A stretch of 32,148 nucleotides of DNA from an uncultured Clostridia bacterium (GCA_947177115.1 CAMWTG010000002.1:1-32148); one strand, 5' to 3'; positions 8,716-16,878 are shown, counted from the first letter of the stretch. The notes: generated from the sequence alone by a model not told the origin. Numbers and translations: made by a program.

Positions 8716-9073
8716 GTCCCTTCTCCTTTCCGCTCCTCCGGATGATCCACTGGGAGACGGACCCTGTTACGATCATCACAACGGTAGTCCCGATAAATCC
8801 CATGATCAGCACCGGCAGCAGCATCCCCTGAATGGTGTCCAGCACAGTCAGGAAGCTGACTGAAGCCGGTACCAGCAGCAGCGGCATCAGCTCCAGCAGC
8901 AATCCCCCCACGTCCTCGATCTGCCCCAGCTTTAATAGCCCTGTTTTCAACAGGACAAACAGCAGGATCAGCCCATAGATACTGGCCGGGACCGGCAGCG
9001 GCACAAAGTACTTGATGATCTCCGCCGCGAAGGTAATGGCGGCAATAATAACAGCCTGTTGTAAATACTTCAT
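8708..9073 (-). CDS. lrgA: LrgA/CidA-family membrane protein
   Basis: This 121-residue protein has four hydrophobic segments, a conserved PLPVPASIYGLILLF block near residue 26, and the ELMPLLLVPASVSFL block near residue 61 that is typical of LrgA/CidA. It is the holin-like partner of LrgB. The gene lies 4 bp after the alaX stop and overlaps lrgB by 8 bp, so all three are likely on one transcript. There is no LytS/LytR regulator gene beside it, unlike in staphylococci, so regulation probably differs. Start ATG at 9073 gives the family length. Confidence 0.92.
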   Translation of the reverse strand: MKYLQQAVIIAAITFAAEIIKYFVPLPVPASIYGLILLFVLLKTGLLKLGQIEDVGGLLLELMPLLLVPASVSFLTVLDTIQGMLLPVLIMGFIGTTVVMIVTGSVSQWIIRRSGKEKGHE

Positions 9074-9077
9074 ATGA

Positions 9078-10226
9078 TTACAACTCTCTCAGAAAGAATT
9101 TCCGGATCTCATCCTCACTGGTCTTCACGCTGCCCTGTACGAACTCCGGCTTTCCGCCGCCCCGTCCGTTCAGCCTGGCGTTCAGATTTTTTGCCAGTCC
9201 CCGCAGGTCCTCTCCATCCTGTCCGATAGCGTACTGATAGACCCCGTCCGCCCCTGCGAAGACCGCGCACCGTCCGCCGCATTTTTCCTTCACCAGGCCG
9301 CACAGCTTTCGCAGCGATTCCCCGGACATAGGCCCCTCGATCAGCAGTACATCGCCCTTTCCGGCAGACGCCTCCGCCTTTCTGACAAAGTCCGATTCCT
9401 CCAATTCCGCCACCCGGCCCCGCAGGGCATAGACATCCTTCTGCAGCCGCTCCACCGCCGCTGCCGTCTCACCCGGCTTGGCGGACAGCAGCTGGGACAC
9501 TTTTGTATTCTGTCCCGCCACCTGGTTGATCCACCTCAGCGCCCGCCCGCCGGCGGCCATCTCGATCCTCACGCCGTCCCGGAATTTCTGACAGGAGATC
9601 AATTTGATGATCCCCACCTGTCCGCTGGACTTCACATGGGTCCCGCAGCAGGCGCAGCAGTCCGCCTCCGGCCAGCTGACGATCCTGACCGCCCCGCTCA
9701 GCGCCTTTTTGCTCCGATACTCCAGCGCCTCCAGTTCAGCAGGGGAGGGCCACCCAATCTGAATATCCCGGTCCTCCCAGATGTACCGGTTGGCCGCGTT
9801 TTCCACAAAAATCACGTCATCTGTGGATAACTCCGCGTTAAAATCGATGGTCACCAGCTCATGTCCGATGTGAAATCCCACATTGTCGCAGCCGAATTTC
9901 CTGCACAAGATCCCGCTGACGATGTGCTCTCCGCTGTGCTGCTGCATAAAATCGAACCGTCTCTCCCAGTCAATGACCCCATCGGCCACGGTCCCGATAT
10001 CCACTTTTCCGTCGCAGAAGTGCAAAACCTCTCCGTCCTTCTCCCGCACGTCCACCACGTTCACGCCCCCCAGGGTCCCATGGTCCGCCGGCTGTCCGCC
10101 TCCCTCGGGATAAAAGGCGGTCCGGTCCAAAACCACGACCCACTGCCCTTTCTCATCCCGGCAGTCCAGTACGGTGCCGGAGAATTCCTTCAGGAACGCA
10201 TCCTGGTAAAATAATTTCTCTGTCAT
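9078..10226 (-). CDS. alaX: AlaX-type alanyl-tRNA editing hydrolase with DHHA1 domain
   Basis: This 382-residue protein resembles the editing half of alanyl-tRNA synthetase without the synthetase core, so it is expected to hydrolyse mischarged Ser- or Gly-tRNA(Ala) in trans. An N-terminal beta-barrel contains FYPEGGGQP (38-46). The zinc/editing site is visible as His97 and His101 (QQHSGEHI) plus Cys193 and His197 (CCGTHV). A helical linker follows (about 240-280), then a DHHA1 domain ending in GRGGGKPEFVQGS. It is thus the long AlaX form. The start follows a TAAGGAG ribosome site that overlaps the stop of the preceding membrane-protein gene. Position in a hisS-aspS transcription unit suggests joint control of translation fidelity, which is inference. 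Confidence 0.93.
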   Translation of the reverse strand: MTEKLFYQDAFLKEFSGTVLDCRDEKGQWVVVLDRTAFYPEGGGQPADHGTLGGVNVVDVREKDGEVLHFCDGKVDIGTVADGVIDWERRFDFMQQHSGEHIVSGILCRKFGCDNVGFHIGHELVTIDFNAELSTDDVIFVENAANRYIWEDRDIQIGWPSPAELEALEYRSKKALSGAVRIVSWPEADCCACCGTHVKSSGQVGIIKLISCQKFRDGVRIEMAAGGRALRWINQVAGQNTKVSQLLSAKPGETAAAVERLQKDVYALRGRVAELEESDFVRKAEASAGKGDVLLIEGPMSGESLRKLCGLVKEKCGGRCAVFAGADGVYQYAIGQDGEDLRGLAKNLNARLNGRGGGKPEFVQGSVKTSEDEIRKFFLREL

Positions 10227-10241
10227 AACGACCCTTTCTCC

Positions 10242-11093
10242 TTACAATGAGATTAACCCATGGAAGACCAGCTCCACCGCAGCCCACCCCAGCGCATAGG
10301 ATGCCGCATTAGCGGTGATGCCGTACCAGAATGCCCGCCGCCTGGAGCATCCTTGAAATTGGTGCTTGTAGATGTTAGCCTCCACCACTGCGATCAGCAG
10401 TTCCACTGGGATCATTATTAGCAGCGCGAAGGACATTACATAGAAAAAGTCTCTCTGGATCAGATTGCTGGCAAGGAAGGCCGACAGCGCTCCCTGTGTT
10501 ATCAGATTCACCACCAGGAACACCAGCCAATTCCTTTTGGAGGACAGGCCGAACGCCAGCAGTGCCAGTCCTTCGATCATCAGCGTAGGGAGCAGCGTTG
10601 CCAAAAGCTGCGTCCCGAAGGCGACCCATACAGGGGACATTTTCGCGGTCCCTTTCTCCCAATCCACCGTTACAGCGGATTGAAAGACCTTCCGCTCCAG
10701 CGGTTCCGATACCCAGCTCTCTCCCGACTTGGTGACGATCAGAATACGGAAAACCTTCGGAGTTTCCATCCCGTGGAATACATGGACGCCATTTTCACCG
10801 GCCATGTCTCCCATGAAGTGGTCCCCCATGCCGGATAGCGTGCAGGCCAGCCAGCCCTCCGGCTCCGCCTGTTCCATAGCTTCCAACAGCTCCTGGTCCA
10901 GTTCTTCCGGCGCGGGACCTAGTCTGCCGCCGTCCGGCTGTTTCAGCAGATCCAGGTAATACAACTCTTCCGGCCCGTTGATGACCTTCACCTCTACCCG
11001 GTAATCCGGCGGCGCGGAGTTAGCCGAGGCCGCAGAGCTCAATAAAACTGCAAAAAGACAAAACAACGCAAAACATCTTCCAAACCTTTTCAT
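10242..11093 (-). CDS. Unknown membrane protein with signal peptide and extracytoplasmic domain
   Basis: I do not recognise a family. The start is ATG 11093, because GGAGGATCTGGC gives a good ribosome site and the protein then begins with a clean signal peptide (MKRFGRCFALFCLFAVLLSS, cleavage likely near ASA-NSA). A longer reading would run over the aspS stop. The 283-residue product has an extracytoplasmic N-terminal domain (about 25-150), then four or five hydrophobic segments from about residue 155 to the end. No catalytic motif is evident. It lies 70 bp after aspS and 15 bp before alaX. A role in envelope or transport is possible but not shown. Confidence 0.75.
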   Translation of the reverse strand: MKRFGRCFALFCLFAVLLSSAASANSAPPDYRVEVKVINGPEELYYLDLLKQPDGGRLGPAPEELDQELLEAMEQAEPEGWLACTLSGMGDHFMGDMAGENGVHVFHGMETPKVFRILIVTKSGESWVSEPLERKVFQSAVTVDWEKGTAKMSPVWVAFGTQLLATLLPTLMIEGLALLAFGLSSKRNWLVFLVVNLITQGALSAFLASNLIQRDFFYVMSFALLIMIPVELLIAVVEANIYKHQFQGCSRRRAFWYGITANAASYALGWAAVELVFHGLISL

Positions 11094-11121
11094 GCCAGAT
11101 CCTCCAATCCTCCATGCCGCG

Positions 11122-11156
11122 CCGCCCCCGCAGGCAAACGCCTCACGGGGGCGGCA
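11122..11156 (-). other. Strong intercistronic hairpin after aspS
   Basis: GCCGCCCCCG (11122-11131) pairs fully with 11147-11156, with a further AGGC/GCCT inner stem. It lies 7 bases beyond the aspS stop. On the - strand it is preceded, not followed, by a T-run, so it is not a standard terminator for aspS. It may protect or partially attenuate the message. Confidence 0.5.
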
Positions 11157-11163
11157 AAAAGCG

Positions 11164-12948
11164 TTACGCCTCTTCCTCTTCCTTTTGGGTGATAGCAATA
11201 TGCAGCTCATCCAGCTGCTTCTGCTCCACGAAGGACGGTGCGCCCATCATCAGATCCTGTGCGTTCTTGTTCATGGGGAAGGGGATGATCTCACGGATGG
11301 ACTCCTCGCCTGCCAGCAGCATGACCATCCGGTCCACGCCCGGCGCGATCCCCGCATGAGGCGGCGCACCATAGCAGAACGCGTTATACATCGCCGGGAA
11401 CTTAGATTTAACATCGTCCTCGCCCAGCCGTACCATCTGGAACGCCTTGATCATGATCTCCGGATCATGGTTCCGAACCGCCCCGGAGCTTAGCTCCACG
11501 CCGTTGCACACCAGATCGTACTGGAACGCCGTAATACTCAGCGGATCCACTTCCCCGGCAATAGCCTTCTCCAGGATCTCCTTCCCGCCGTTGGGCATAG
11601 AGAACGGATTGTGGCAGAACTCCAGCTCCCCGGACTCCTCGCCGATCTCATACATGGGGAAGTCCACGATCCAACAGAACTCATACCGCTCCTTGTCGAA
11701 GTGGTTGGGGCACAGCGCACCCAGCTTGTTCCGCAGCACGCCCGCCGTCTTCTGCGCAGCGCCTTTCTTTCCAGCGGTGAGGCCCACGAAGCACCCCGGC
11801 GTCAGCCCCAGCTTCTCAATGACCTCCTCTTTCTTGTCCGCCACAAACTTGGCGATGCCGCCCACGATCTCGCCCTTCTCATCCAGCCGGAACCAATAAG
11901 CTTTCTCACCCGCCTGCACTTCCACATCGGCGCACAGCTTGTCGATCTGTTTCCGGGCAGCGGTAAAGTCCGTCACAACAATAGCCTTGACCACATTCCC
12001 CTCAAAGGGCCCGAATCCGCACCCGCTCAGCAGCTCCGTAGCGTCCTGCACCGTCAGGTCGATCCGCAGGTCCGGCTTGTCGGATCCGTAAGTCTCCATA
12101 GCCTCCACAAATCCGATCCGCTTGAATGGCGCGCTGGACGCCACGTTATACAACCCGTACTTGGCAAAGATAGGCGGGAACACGTCCTCGATCACCCCGA
12201 ACACATCATCCTGGGTGGCAAAGCTCATCTCCATATCCAGCTGATAGAACTCACCCGGCGACCGGTCGCCCCGTGCGTCCTCGTCCCGGAAACAGGGAGC
12301 GATCTGGAAATACCGGTCAAACCCGGAGGCCATCAGCAGCTGCTTGAATTGCTGGGGCGCCTGGGGCAGGGCGTAGAACTTCCCCGGATGCTTTCTCGCC
12401 GGCACCAGATAATCCCGCGCTCCCTCCGGGGAGGAAGCGGTCAGGATAGGCGTGGTGATCTCCAAAAATCCATGCTCCGTCATAGCCGCCCTTAACGCGG
12501 ACACCACATTGCACCGCAAAATAATGTTCTTCTTGACTTCCGGATTCCGCAGATCCAGATACCGGTACTTCAGCCGCAGCGTCTCATCGGCGTCCCGGCT
12601 CCGGTTGACCTGGAAGGGCAGCTCGTTGTACTGGCAGCGTCCCAGTACCTCGATCTTCTCCGGCACCACTTCAATTTCCCCGGTGGGCAGGTTGGCGTTC
12701 TTGCTGCTCCTCTCCCGGACCGTGCCGTCTACGGCAATGACCGTCTCTTTATTGAGCCCATGGACGATGTTCATCATATCCTCAGTCTCGATGACCACCT
12801 GGGTCGTCCCATAGAAGTCCCGCAGGATCACGAAAGCGAAATTCTGCCCCACTTCCCGTACATTCTCCATCCATCCGGAGAGCCTGACCTTCTGTCCCAC
12901 ATGCTCCACCCGGAGTTCATTGCAGGTATGCGTTCTGTTTTGCGTCAT
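11164..12948 (-). CDS. aspS: Aspartyl-tRNA synthetase
   Basis: The 594-residue class II synthetase charges tRNA(Asp). An N-terminal OB-fold anticodon domain (1-110) is followed by the catalytic core with motif 2 (FRDEDARGDRSPGEFYQLD, near residue 220), a bacterial GAD insertion (about 285-420), and motif 3 (GIAPGVDRMVMLL) near the C-terminus. The variant motif 2 with the SPGE insert is a common bacterial subtype. Whether it is discriminating or also charges tRNA(Asn) cannot be settled by eye. The start has an AAAGGA site about 10 bases upstream. It is third in the order T-box, hisS, GNAT, aspS, and has a candidate internal promoter at 12966-12993. Confidence 0.97.
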   Translation of the reverse strand: MTQNRTHTCNELRVEHVGQKVRLSGWMENVREVGQNFAFVILRDFYGTTQVVIETEDMMNIVHGLNKETVIAVDGTVRERSSKNANLPTGEIEVVPEKIEVLGRCQYNELPFQVNRSRDADETLRLKYRYLDLRNPEVKKNIILRCNVVSALRAAMTEHGFLEITTPILTASSPEGARDYLVPARKHPGKFYALPQAPQQFKQLLMASGFDRYFQIAPCFRDEDARGDRSPGEFYQLDMEMSFATQDDVFGVIEDVFPPIFAKYGLYNVASSAPFKRIGFVEAMETYGSDKPDLRIDLTVQDATELLSGCGFGPFEGNVVKAIVVTDFTAARKQIDKLCADVEVQAGEKAYWFRLDEKGEIVGGIAKFVADKKEEVIEKLGLTPGCFVGLTAGKKGAAQKTAGVLRNKLGALCPNHFDKERYEFCWIVDFPMYEIGEESGELEFCHNPFSMPNGGKEILEKAIAGEVDPLSITAFQYDLVCNGVELSSGAVRNHDPEIMIKAFQMVRLGEDDVKSKFPAMYNAFCYGAPPHAGIAPGVDRMVMLLAGEESIREIIPFPMNKNAQDLMMGAPSFVEQKQLDELHIAITQKEEEEA

Positions 12949-12965
12949 GATAAATATATCCTTTC

Positions 12966-12993
12966 TGTATAATAGAATCTAAAAATTACGCAA
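12966..12993 (-). promoter_or_regulatory. Candidate internal promoter of aspS
   Basis: On the - strand TTGCGT (12993-12988) and TATACA (12971-12966) are 16 bases apart in an AT-rich gap between the GNAT and aspS genes. It is close to the aspS ribosome site, giving a very short leader. Match is moderate. Confidence 0.35.
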
Positions 12994-13004
12994 CAGTCTA
13001 TATA

Positions 13005-13454
13005 TTACCCAATATATTTCACGAAAAGCTGATCCACAGCCCCATATATCGTCTCATAGTCACCCAGCTTTGTAAATCCATATTTCTCATAGAGCCCGAT
13101 CTCTCCGCTCATGATATAGATTTTTTCATATCCAAGTCTACGAGTATATGCCGCCGCATTTTGGATCATCATTTCCGATAATCTCTTTCCCCGATATGTC
13201 TCCTCAACAAAAACAAACCCGATAAACGGCGTGAAAGCATATTCCTCCGGCAATTCATCCTTTTCCGCGACCGTGCAGAATCCCACCACCTTTCCATCCA
13301 TATAGGCGGCGCAGACCCGTTCCCACTCCTTGAATTCATTTTTCCTCATTTTTTCTGCCAAAAAGGGTCCCGCTCTCCACGAGCAGTGTTCGGCCAGCGA
13401 AATTGTCTCTTCCCAATACGGGTGCCCCTGCGTCATCAAATACAGCTTCGTCAT
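13005..13454 (-). CDS. GNAT-family N-acetyltransferase
   Basis: This 149-residue protein has the GNAT fold. The acetyl-CoA motif A is EETYRGKRLSEMMI (R-G-K-R-L in the pyrophosphate loop, near residue 90), preceded by the beta-4 strand FIGFVFV. The C-terminal GLYEKYGF motif is common in GNATs that act on amino groups of small molecules. The substrate is not predictable. The AAAGGAGATGGA ribosome site supports the ATG. It lies 32 bp after the hisS stop and before aspS, splitting the hisS-aspS pair that is contiguous in many Bacillota. Co-transcription under the T-box is likely. Confidence 0.87.
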   Translation of the reverse strand: MTKLYLMTQGHPYWEETISLAEHCSWRAGPFLAEKMRKNEFKEWERVCAAYMDGKVVGFCTVAEKDELPEEYAFTPFIGFVFVEETYRGKRLSEMMIQNAAAYTRRLGYEKIYIMSGEIGLYEKYGFTKLGDYETIYGAVDQLFVKYIG

Positions 13455-13486
13455 TCCATCTCCTTTTTGCCAGGGCAGGGGAGACT

Positions 13487-14836
13487 CTACCCCAGGATTA
13501 CGTATCCCTCATTCTTTTTTGCCAGCCCTTCCCGGACCCGCTCCAGCGTCTCCTCAAATCCCATCTTCGTCTGTTCTCCGGACTTCATATCCTTGCAGGC
13601 CACCACGCCGTCTCGTATTTCATCCTCGCCCAGAAACACCACAAAGGGCACACCGATCTTGTCGGCATAATTCATCTTGGCCTTAAACTTCTTCTGCTCC
13701 CCATACAGCTGTACCCGGACCCCCGCGTTCCGGAACCTGGTAGCCAGCTCCACAGCAGGGGAGAGGTCCTCCACCATAGGCAGCAGCAGCACATCCGCGG
13801 GTGCAGTGTTCCGCTCCTCATTGAGCATCCCCTGTTCATTGAGAATATAGAACAGCCTGGTCAACCCAATGGAAATACCGACTCCCGGCAGTATTTTATC
13901 CGTATAATATTCCGCCAGATTATCATACCGTCCACCGGAGCAGATGGACCCGATCTCCGGATGTTCCACCATAAACGTCTCATACACCGTCCCAGTGTAA
14001 TAATCCAGCCCTCGGGCAATGGTCAGATCCACCGCAAAATTCTCCTGCGGCACGCCAAACCCGCCCAGATACTTCACCACAGTTTTCAGCTCGTCCAACC
14101 CCAGATCAAAGAGCTCATTCCGCCCCCGGTAGCCCTCCAGAGCCTCCAAAACCTGCTCATTAGAACCCTTGATCCCAATAAACGCAAGGATTTCTCCGGC
14201 CTTCTCCTCCGGGACCCCCAGCTCCACCAGCAGACCCTTGACCTTTTCCGCCCCGATCTTCTCCAGCTTGTCCACGGTGCGCATAATGTCCCCGGCCTTT
14301 TCACTGAGCCCCAGCATCCCATAGAACCCGTTCAGGATCTTCCTGTTGTTCACCCTGATCTGGAATTTCCGCAATCCCAGCCGGTTAAATACCTGATAGA
14401 TGATGGCGGGCATCTCCGCCTCATTGGAGACATCCAGCTTGCCGTCTCCGATCATATCGATGTCGGCCTGATAGAACTCCCGGAACCGCCCTCTCTGGGC
14501 CCTCTCTCCCCGGTATACCTTACCGATCTGATACCGCCGGAAGGGAAACGCCAGCTCCGCGTAGTGCAGCGCCACATACTTCGCCAGCGGCACCGTCAGA
14601 TCGAACCGCAGGCTGAGATCGCTGTCCCCCTTGCTGAACCGGTAGATCTGCTTCTCCGTCTCTCCGCCGCCTTTGGCCAGCAGTACCTCGCTGGCCTCGA
14701 TGGCCGGCGTATCCAGCGGTGTAAATCCATACAGGGAATAGGTCTCCCGCAGCGTCTGCATGATGTTTTCCATCAGGATCTGCTGTCCTGGCAATAACTC
14801 CATAAACCCCGATAAGGTCCTCGGCTGAACTTTCAT
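13487..14836 (-). CDS. hisS: Histidyl-tRNA synthetase
   Basis: This 449-residue class II synthetase charges tRNA(His). The core carries motif 2 (YRGERAQRGRFREFYQADID, near residue 110) and the histidine-specific loop (LTIARGLDYYTGTVYETF, near residue 255). The anticodon-binding domain occupies the last ~100 residues. I placed the start at ATG 14836 (MKVQPRTLSG), since AAAGGAGA lies about 10 bases upstream. An in-frame start 15 codons further up lacks a ribosome site. The gene is preceded by an unusually long leader: a T-box riboswitch at 15291-15582, then about 450 bp containing a structured repeat. The order hisS-GNAT-aspS suggests one T-box-controlled unit. Confidence 0.97.
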   Translation of the reverse strand: MKVQPRTLSGFMELLPGQQILMENIMQTLRETYSLYGFTPLDTPAIEASEVLLAKGGGETEKQIYRFSKGDSDLSLRFDLTVPLAKYVALHYAELAFPFRRYQIGKVYRGERAQRGRFREFYQADIDMIGDGKLDVSNEAEMPAIIYQVFNRLGLRKFQIRVNNRKILNGFYGMLGLSEKAGDIMRTVDKLEKIGAEKVKGLLVELGVPEEKAGEILAFIGIKGSNEQVLEALEGYRGRNELFDLGLDELKTVVKYLGGFGVPQENFAVDLTIARGLDYYTGTVYETFMVEHPEIGSICSGGRYDNLAEYYTDKILPGVGISIGLTRLFYILNEQGMLNEERNTAPADVLLLPMVEDLSPAVELATRFRNAGVRVQLYGEQKKFKAKMNYADKIGVPFVVFLGEDEIRDGVVACKDMKSGEQTKMGFEETLERVREGLAKKNEGYVILG

Positions 14837-15030
14837 AATAAATAATCTCCTTTGTAAACCGACCCGCAAAGACCGGATCATTTAATTGTCTTGTTGAATA
14901 TTGTAAATACCATAACCCGCGCCTCCCCAGAACACCGCGCCTCATCACCCACCTCGGGAGATCCATCGCGTAAAACGGTAGGGACCAAACCAAACATTCT
15001 AAAACAGACGCTTCGACCGATACACATACC

Positions 15031-15240
15031 GCAGCCCGGTTCAGACCAAACAGACTACAGGACAAGCGCAAAAACAAATCAAACCATAAGGTGTCACGCT
15101 TCGCGTGACGCCCAAGGGAATCCAAAACCGTAGGTTTTGGCGCGCTTTTGTTACTTTTCCCGCGCGGGAAAAGTAAGCCCGCCGCGGCAGCGGCAAATCT
15201 TCGATAAGAAACATCTCCCCGCCGCCGCATAGCGGCGGAA
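15031..15240. repeat. Structured dispersed repeat, copy B (in hisS leader)
   Basis: The order of hairpins repeats that at 61-243. H1 is 15122-15129 with 15133-15140. H2 is 15151-15161 with 15166-15176 (11 bp, loop GCGC). H3 is 15181-15185 with 15190-15194. H4 is 15222-15228 with 15232-15238. GATAAGAAA at 15203-15211 is identical to copy A. An extra hairpin precedes it at 15090-15112. Weaker similarity to copy A continues upstream to about 15031. The rest of the 14837-15290 gap shows no gene I can support. Confidence 0.6.
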
Positions 15241-15290
15241 CCTCCTGCCTGCAAAGAATACAAAACACCCAGGAGCGCGAGGGCTTCGCC

Positions 15291-15582
15291 CTCGTAAAAA
15301 AACAATGCTCCCGTCCCCTGTCCAAGCGGGACGAGAGCATGACGAACCAATGTCATACTTCCGTGGTGCCACCCACATTCGGCCCCGCCGCCCCTGCGGC
15401 GCAGCCCTTTGATCCCCTTTCCCCTGCGGCGGGATAAGACCGCGGACGTCTCCGTCCCCGCTCCGGCGCTGTCGTTCCCCAACCCAAGACCCGCAGGCCG
15501 CTTCCAGCCGGGAAGAAAAACTTCCCGACGGCCCTCTCTGTCCGGCAGGGAAGGGTACTCTGTCGCCCTCCACGCGGTATTG
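15291..15582 (-). promoter_or_regulatory. T-box riboswitch leader of hisS
   Basis: The - strand carries the T-box core GGGTGGCACCACGG (complement of 15361-15374). It is followed by a competing antiterminator (TATGAC/GTCATG) and a terminator hairpin with seven T. The 5' half has Stem I signs: an AGAGTA S-turn near 15560 and a distal GGCTGGAAGCGG loop. The base helix GGCG (15567-15564) pairs with CGCC (15468-15465). T-box leaders sense uncharged tRNA and allow read-through when the cognate amino acid is scarce. Candidate specifier triplets in the Stem I internal loop are GAC (15473-15471, Asp) or the adjacent AAC (15476-15474, Asn). I see no clear His codon, which is odd for the nearest gene but fits the downstream aspS. 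Confidence 0.9.
15296..15340 (-). terminator. T-box intrinsic terminator
   Basis: ATGCTCCCGTCCC (15305-15317) pairs with 15328-15340 over 12 of 13 positions. On the - strand it is followed by GTTTTTTT (T-run 15302-15296). Its 5' arm includes the bases that would pair with the T-box in the antiterminator. Confidence 0.88.
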
Positions 15583-15588
15583 CCAATG

Positions 15589-15618
15589 ATTATAGCCTGA
15601 AGTCCCGGAAAAAGTCAA
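15589..15618 (-). promoter_or_regulatory. Promoter of the T-box-hisS unit
   Basis: On the - strand TTGACT (15618-15613) and TATAAT (15594-15589) are 18 bases apart, a near-consensus SigA promoter. It starts nine bases past the stop of the upstream MgsA-like gene. Confidence 0.85.
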
Positions 15619-15626
15619 TAGAAAAT

Positions 15627-16043
15627 CTACTGCCGGTTGTACTTCTGCTTCGGATTCACGATATTCCGCCAATCCAGGTCGCCCCGGTCCATGCCCAGCA
15701 CCAGCATTTCCGCCGTAGCCACGTTGGAGGCGAAGGGGATATTGTTCTGGTCGCAGAGCCGGGAGATGTACAGCAGCTCCTTCTCCATGGACGAATCATT
15801 GGGGTCCACAAAGAACAGAACCATATCCATCTCATTGTAAGCGATCCGCGCCCCGATCTGCTGACTGCCGCCGTGCTGGCAGGTCAGGAACCGGTGTACA
15901 TGCAGCCCCGTGGCCTCCATCACCATCTGGCCGGTGGTACTGGTGGCGCAAAGGTTGTGCTGTGATAAGATCCCCGCGTAGGCCGTGCAGAATTGGACCA
16001 TCAGATCCTTTTTGTTGTCGTGGGACATTAAAGCAATATACAT
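15627..16043 (-). CDS. Methylglyoxal synthase-like protein, catalytic Asp missing
   Basis: This 138-residue protein aligns end to end with MgsA, which converts dihydroxyacetone phosphate to methylglyoxal. Conserved parts are MYIALMSHD (His8, Asp9), ATGLHV, and the end block SNVATAEMLV. However the catalytic block GGDQQIGA reads GGSQQIGA: Ser60 replaces the general base (E. coli Asp71). GTTG reads STTG, and the PH[ED]PD segment with the active-site His98 and Asp101 reads SMEKE. At least three functional positions have thus changed. It is more likely a binding or regulatory MGS-like domain than an active enzyme; this is inference. I prefer ATG 16043 over 16049, since GGAAGGG abuts the upstream one. 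It follows minD by 91 bp, as mgsA follows min genes in some Clostridia. Confidence 0.8.
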   Translation of the reverse strand: MYIALMSHDNKKDLMVQFCTAYAGILSQHNLCATSTTGQMVMEATGLHVHRFLTCQHGGSQQIGARIAYNEMDMVLFFVDPNDSSMEKELLYISRLCDQNNIPFASNVATAEMLVLGMDRGDLDWRNIVNPKQKYNRQ

Positions 16044-16134
16044 GGGCATCCCTTCCTTTCTCTGTTGCCTTTATGTCTATTTACAGCCTTAAAGGTACAG
16101 GCGGTATTGAATTAAAATAAAAATACAGATCGTA

Positions 16135-16878
16135 CTAGCGTATTCGCATCAGCGCCGCCCGCCGCCCATCGATCCGTTTGGCAATGTTCCGATAGGCCAT
16201 AGCGGCGCAGTTGTTGTTGGTGCGCAGCAGAGCCACGCCCCGTCCCGCGTACAGCGGCATAGTCTCATCCTCCGGGATCACACCCAGCAATGGGAGCCCC
16301 GCGCTGTCGATCGCATCGTCAATGGTCTGGTGCAGGCTTTTCAGCAGTTTTCTTTTGCATCGGTTTACCACCAGATGCACCTGTCCCCGGCCCAGTCCGC
16401 CCAGCTCCATTACAGTCCGCTGCGCGTCCCGTAAACTGCTGGCTTCCGTTGTGGTGACTACTACCGCCCGGTCCGCTCCCGCCAGAGCCAGCTGAAAGCC
16501 ACTTCCCAGTCCTGCCGGCGCGTCCACCAGGCAGTACGCAAATTTGTCCTTGATTTCCGGAAACAGCTTTTGAAATCTGTCCCGGTCGATCTCCGGCGCT
16601 CCCAGCCTGGTGGGCGCGGTCAGCAGAAAGAGATTGTTCTGCTCCGGGTGCTTTACCGCAGCCTCCTCCAGGGAACACCGCCCGTTCATGACATCGGTGA
16701 AATCCATGACCGCCCGGTCGGTCATAGCCAGCGCAATGTCAAGATTTCTCAGGCCCACATCGCAGTCCAGACACAAGGTAGGATGTCCCATCTGTGCCAG
16801 CGCCATGCCTACGTTTGCCGTAAATGATGTTTTCCCCGTGCCGCCCTTGCCGGACACCACGGTGATCACTTGGCCCAT
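16135..16878 (-). CDS. minD: MinD-family septum-site ATPase, orphan
   Basis: The 247-residue P-loop ATPase has the deviant Walker A GKGGTGKT (10-17), the MinD-type signature DCDVGLRNLDI (near 38), and Walker B LVDAPAGLGSGF. MinD binds membrane and recruits MinC to keep FtsZ from polar sites. Two features are odd. No minC or minE lies in the window, and the C-terminus (KRIDGRRAALMRIR) lacks the usual hydrophobic-basic amphipathic helix of the type FLKRLFG. Membrane binding may therefore be weak, or the protein may do another job. GGGAGGC gives the ribosome site. It lies between rsmG and the MgsA-like gene on the same strand, with GC-rich hairpins in the 84-bp gap after rsmG. Confidence 0.88.
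   Translation of the reverse strand: MGQVITVVSGKGGTGKTSFTANVGMALAQMGHPTLCLDCDVGLRNLDIALAMTDRAVMDFTDVMNGRCSLEEAAVKHPEQNNLFLLTAPTRLGAPEIDRDRFQKLFPEIKDKFAYCLVDAPAGLGSGFQLALAGADRAVVVTTTEASSLRDAQRTVMELGGLGRGQVHLVVNRCKRKLLKSLHQTIDDAIDSAGLPLLGVIPEDETMPLYAGRGVALLRTNNNCAAMAYRNIAKRIDGRRAALMRIR

Noticed and set aside
13403-14797. A 464-codon + strand frame opposite hisS.
   Set aside because: Antisense shadow of hisS; no ribosome site or family resemblance.
14520-15482. A 320-codon - strand frame across the hisS start, the repeat and the T-box.
   Set aside because: It runs through a structured repeat and riboswitch and overlaps hisS in another frame, so it is a chance frame.
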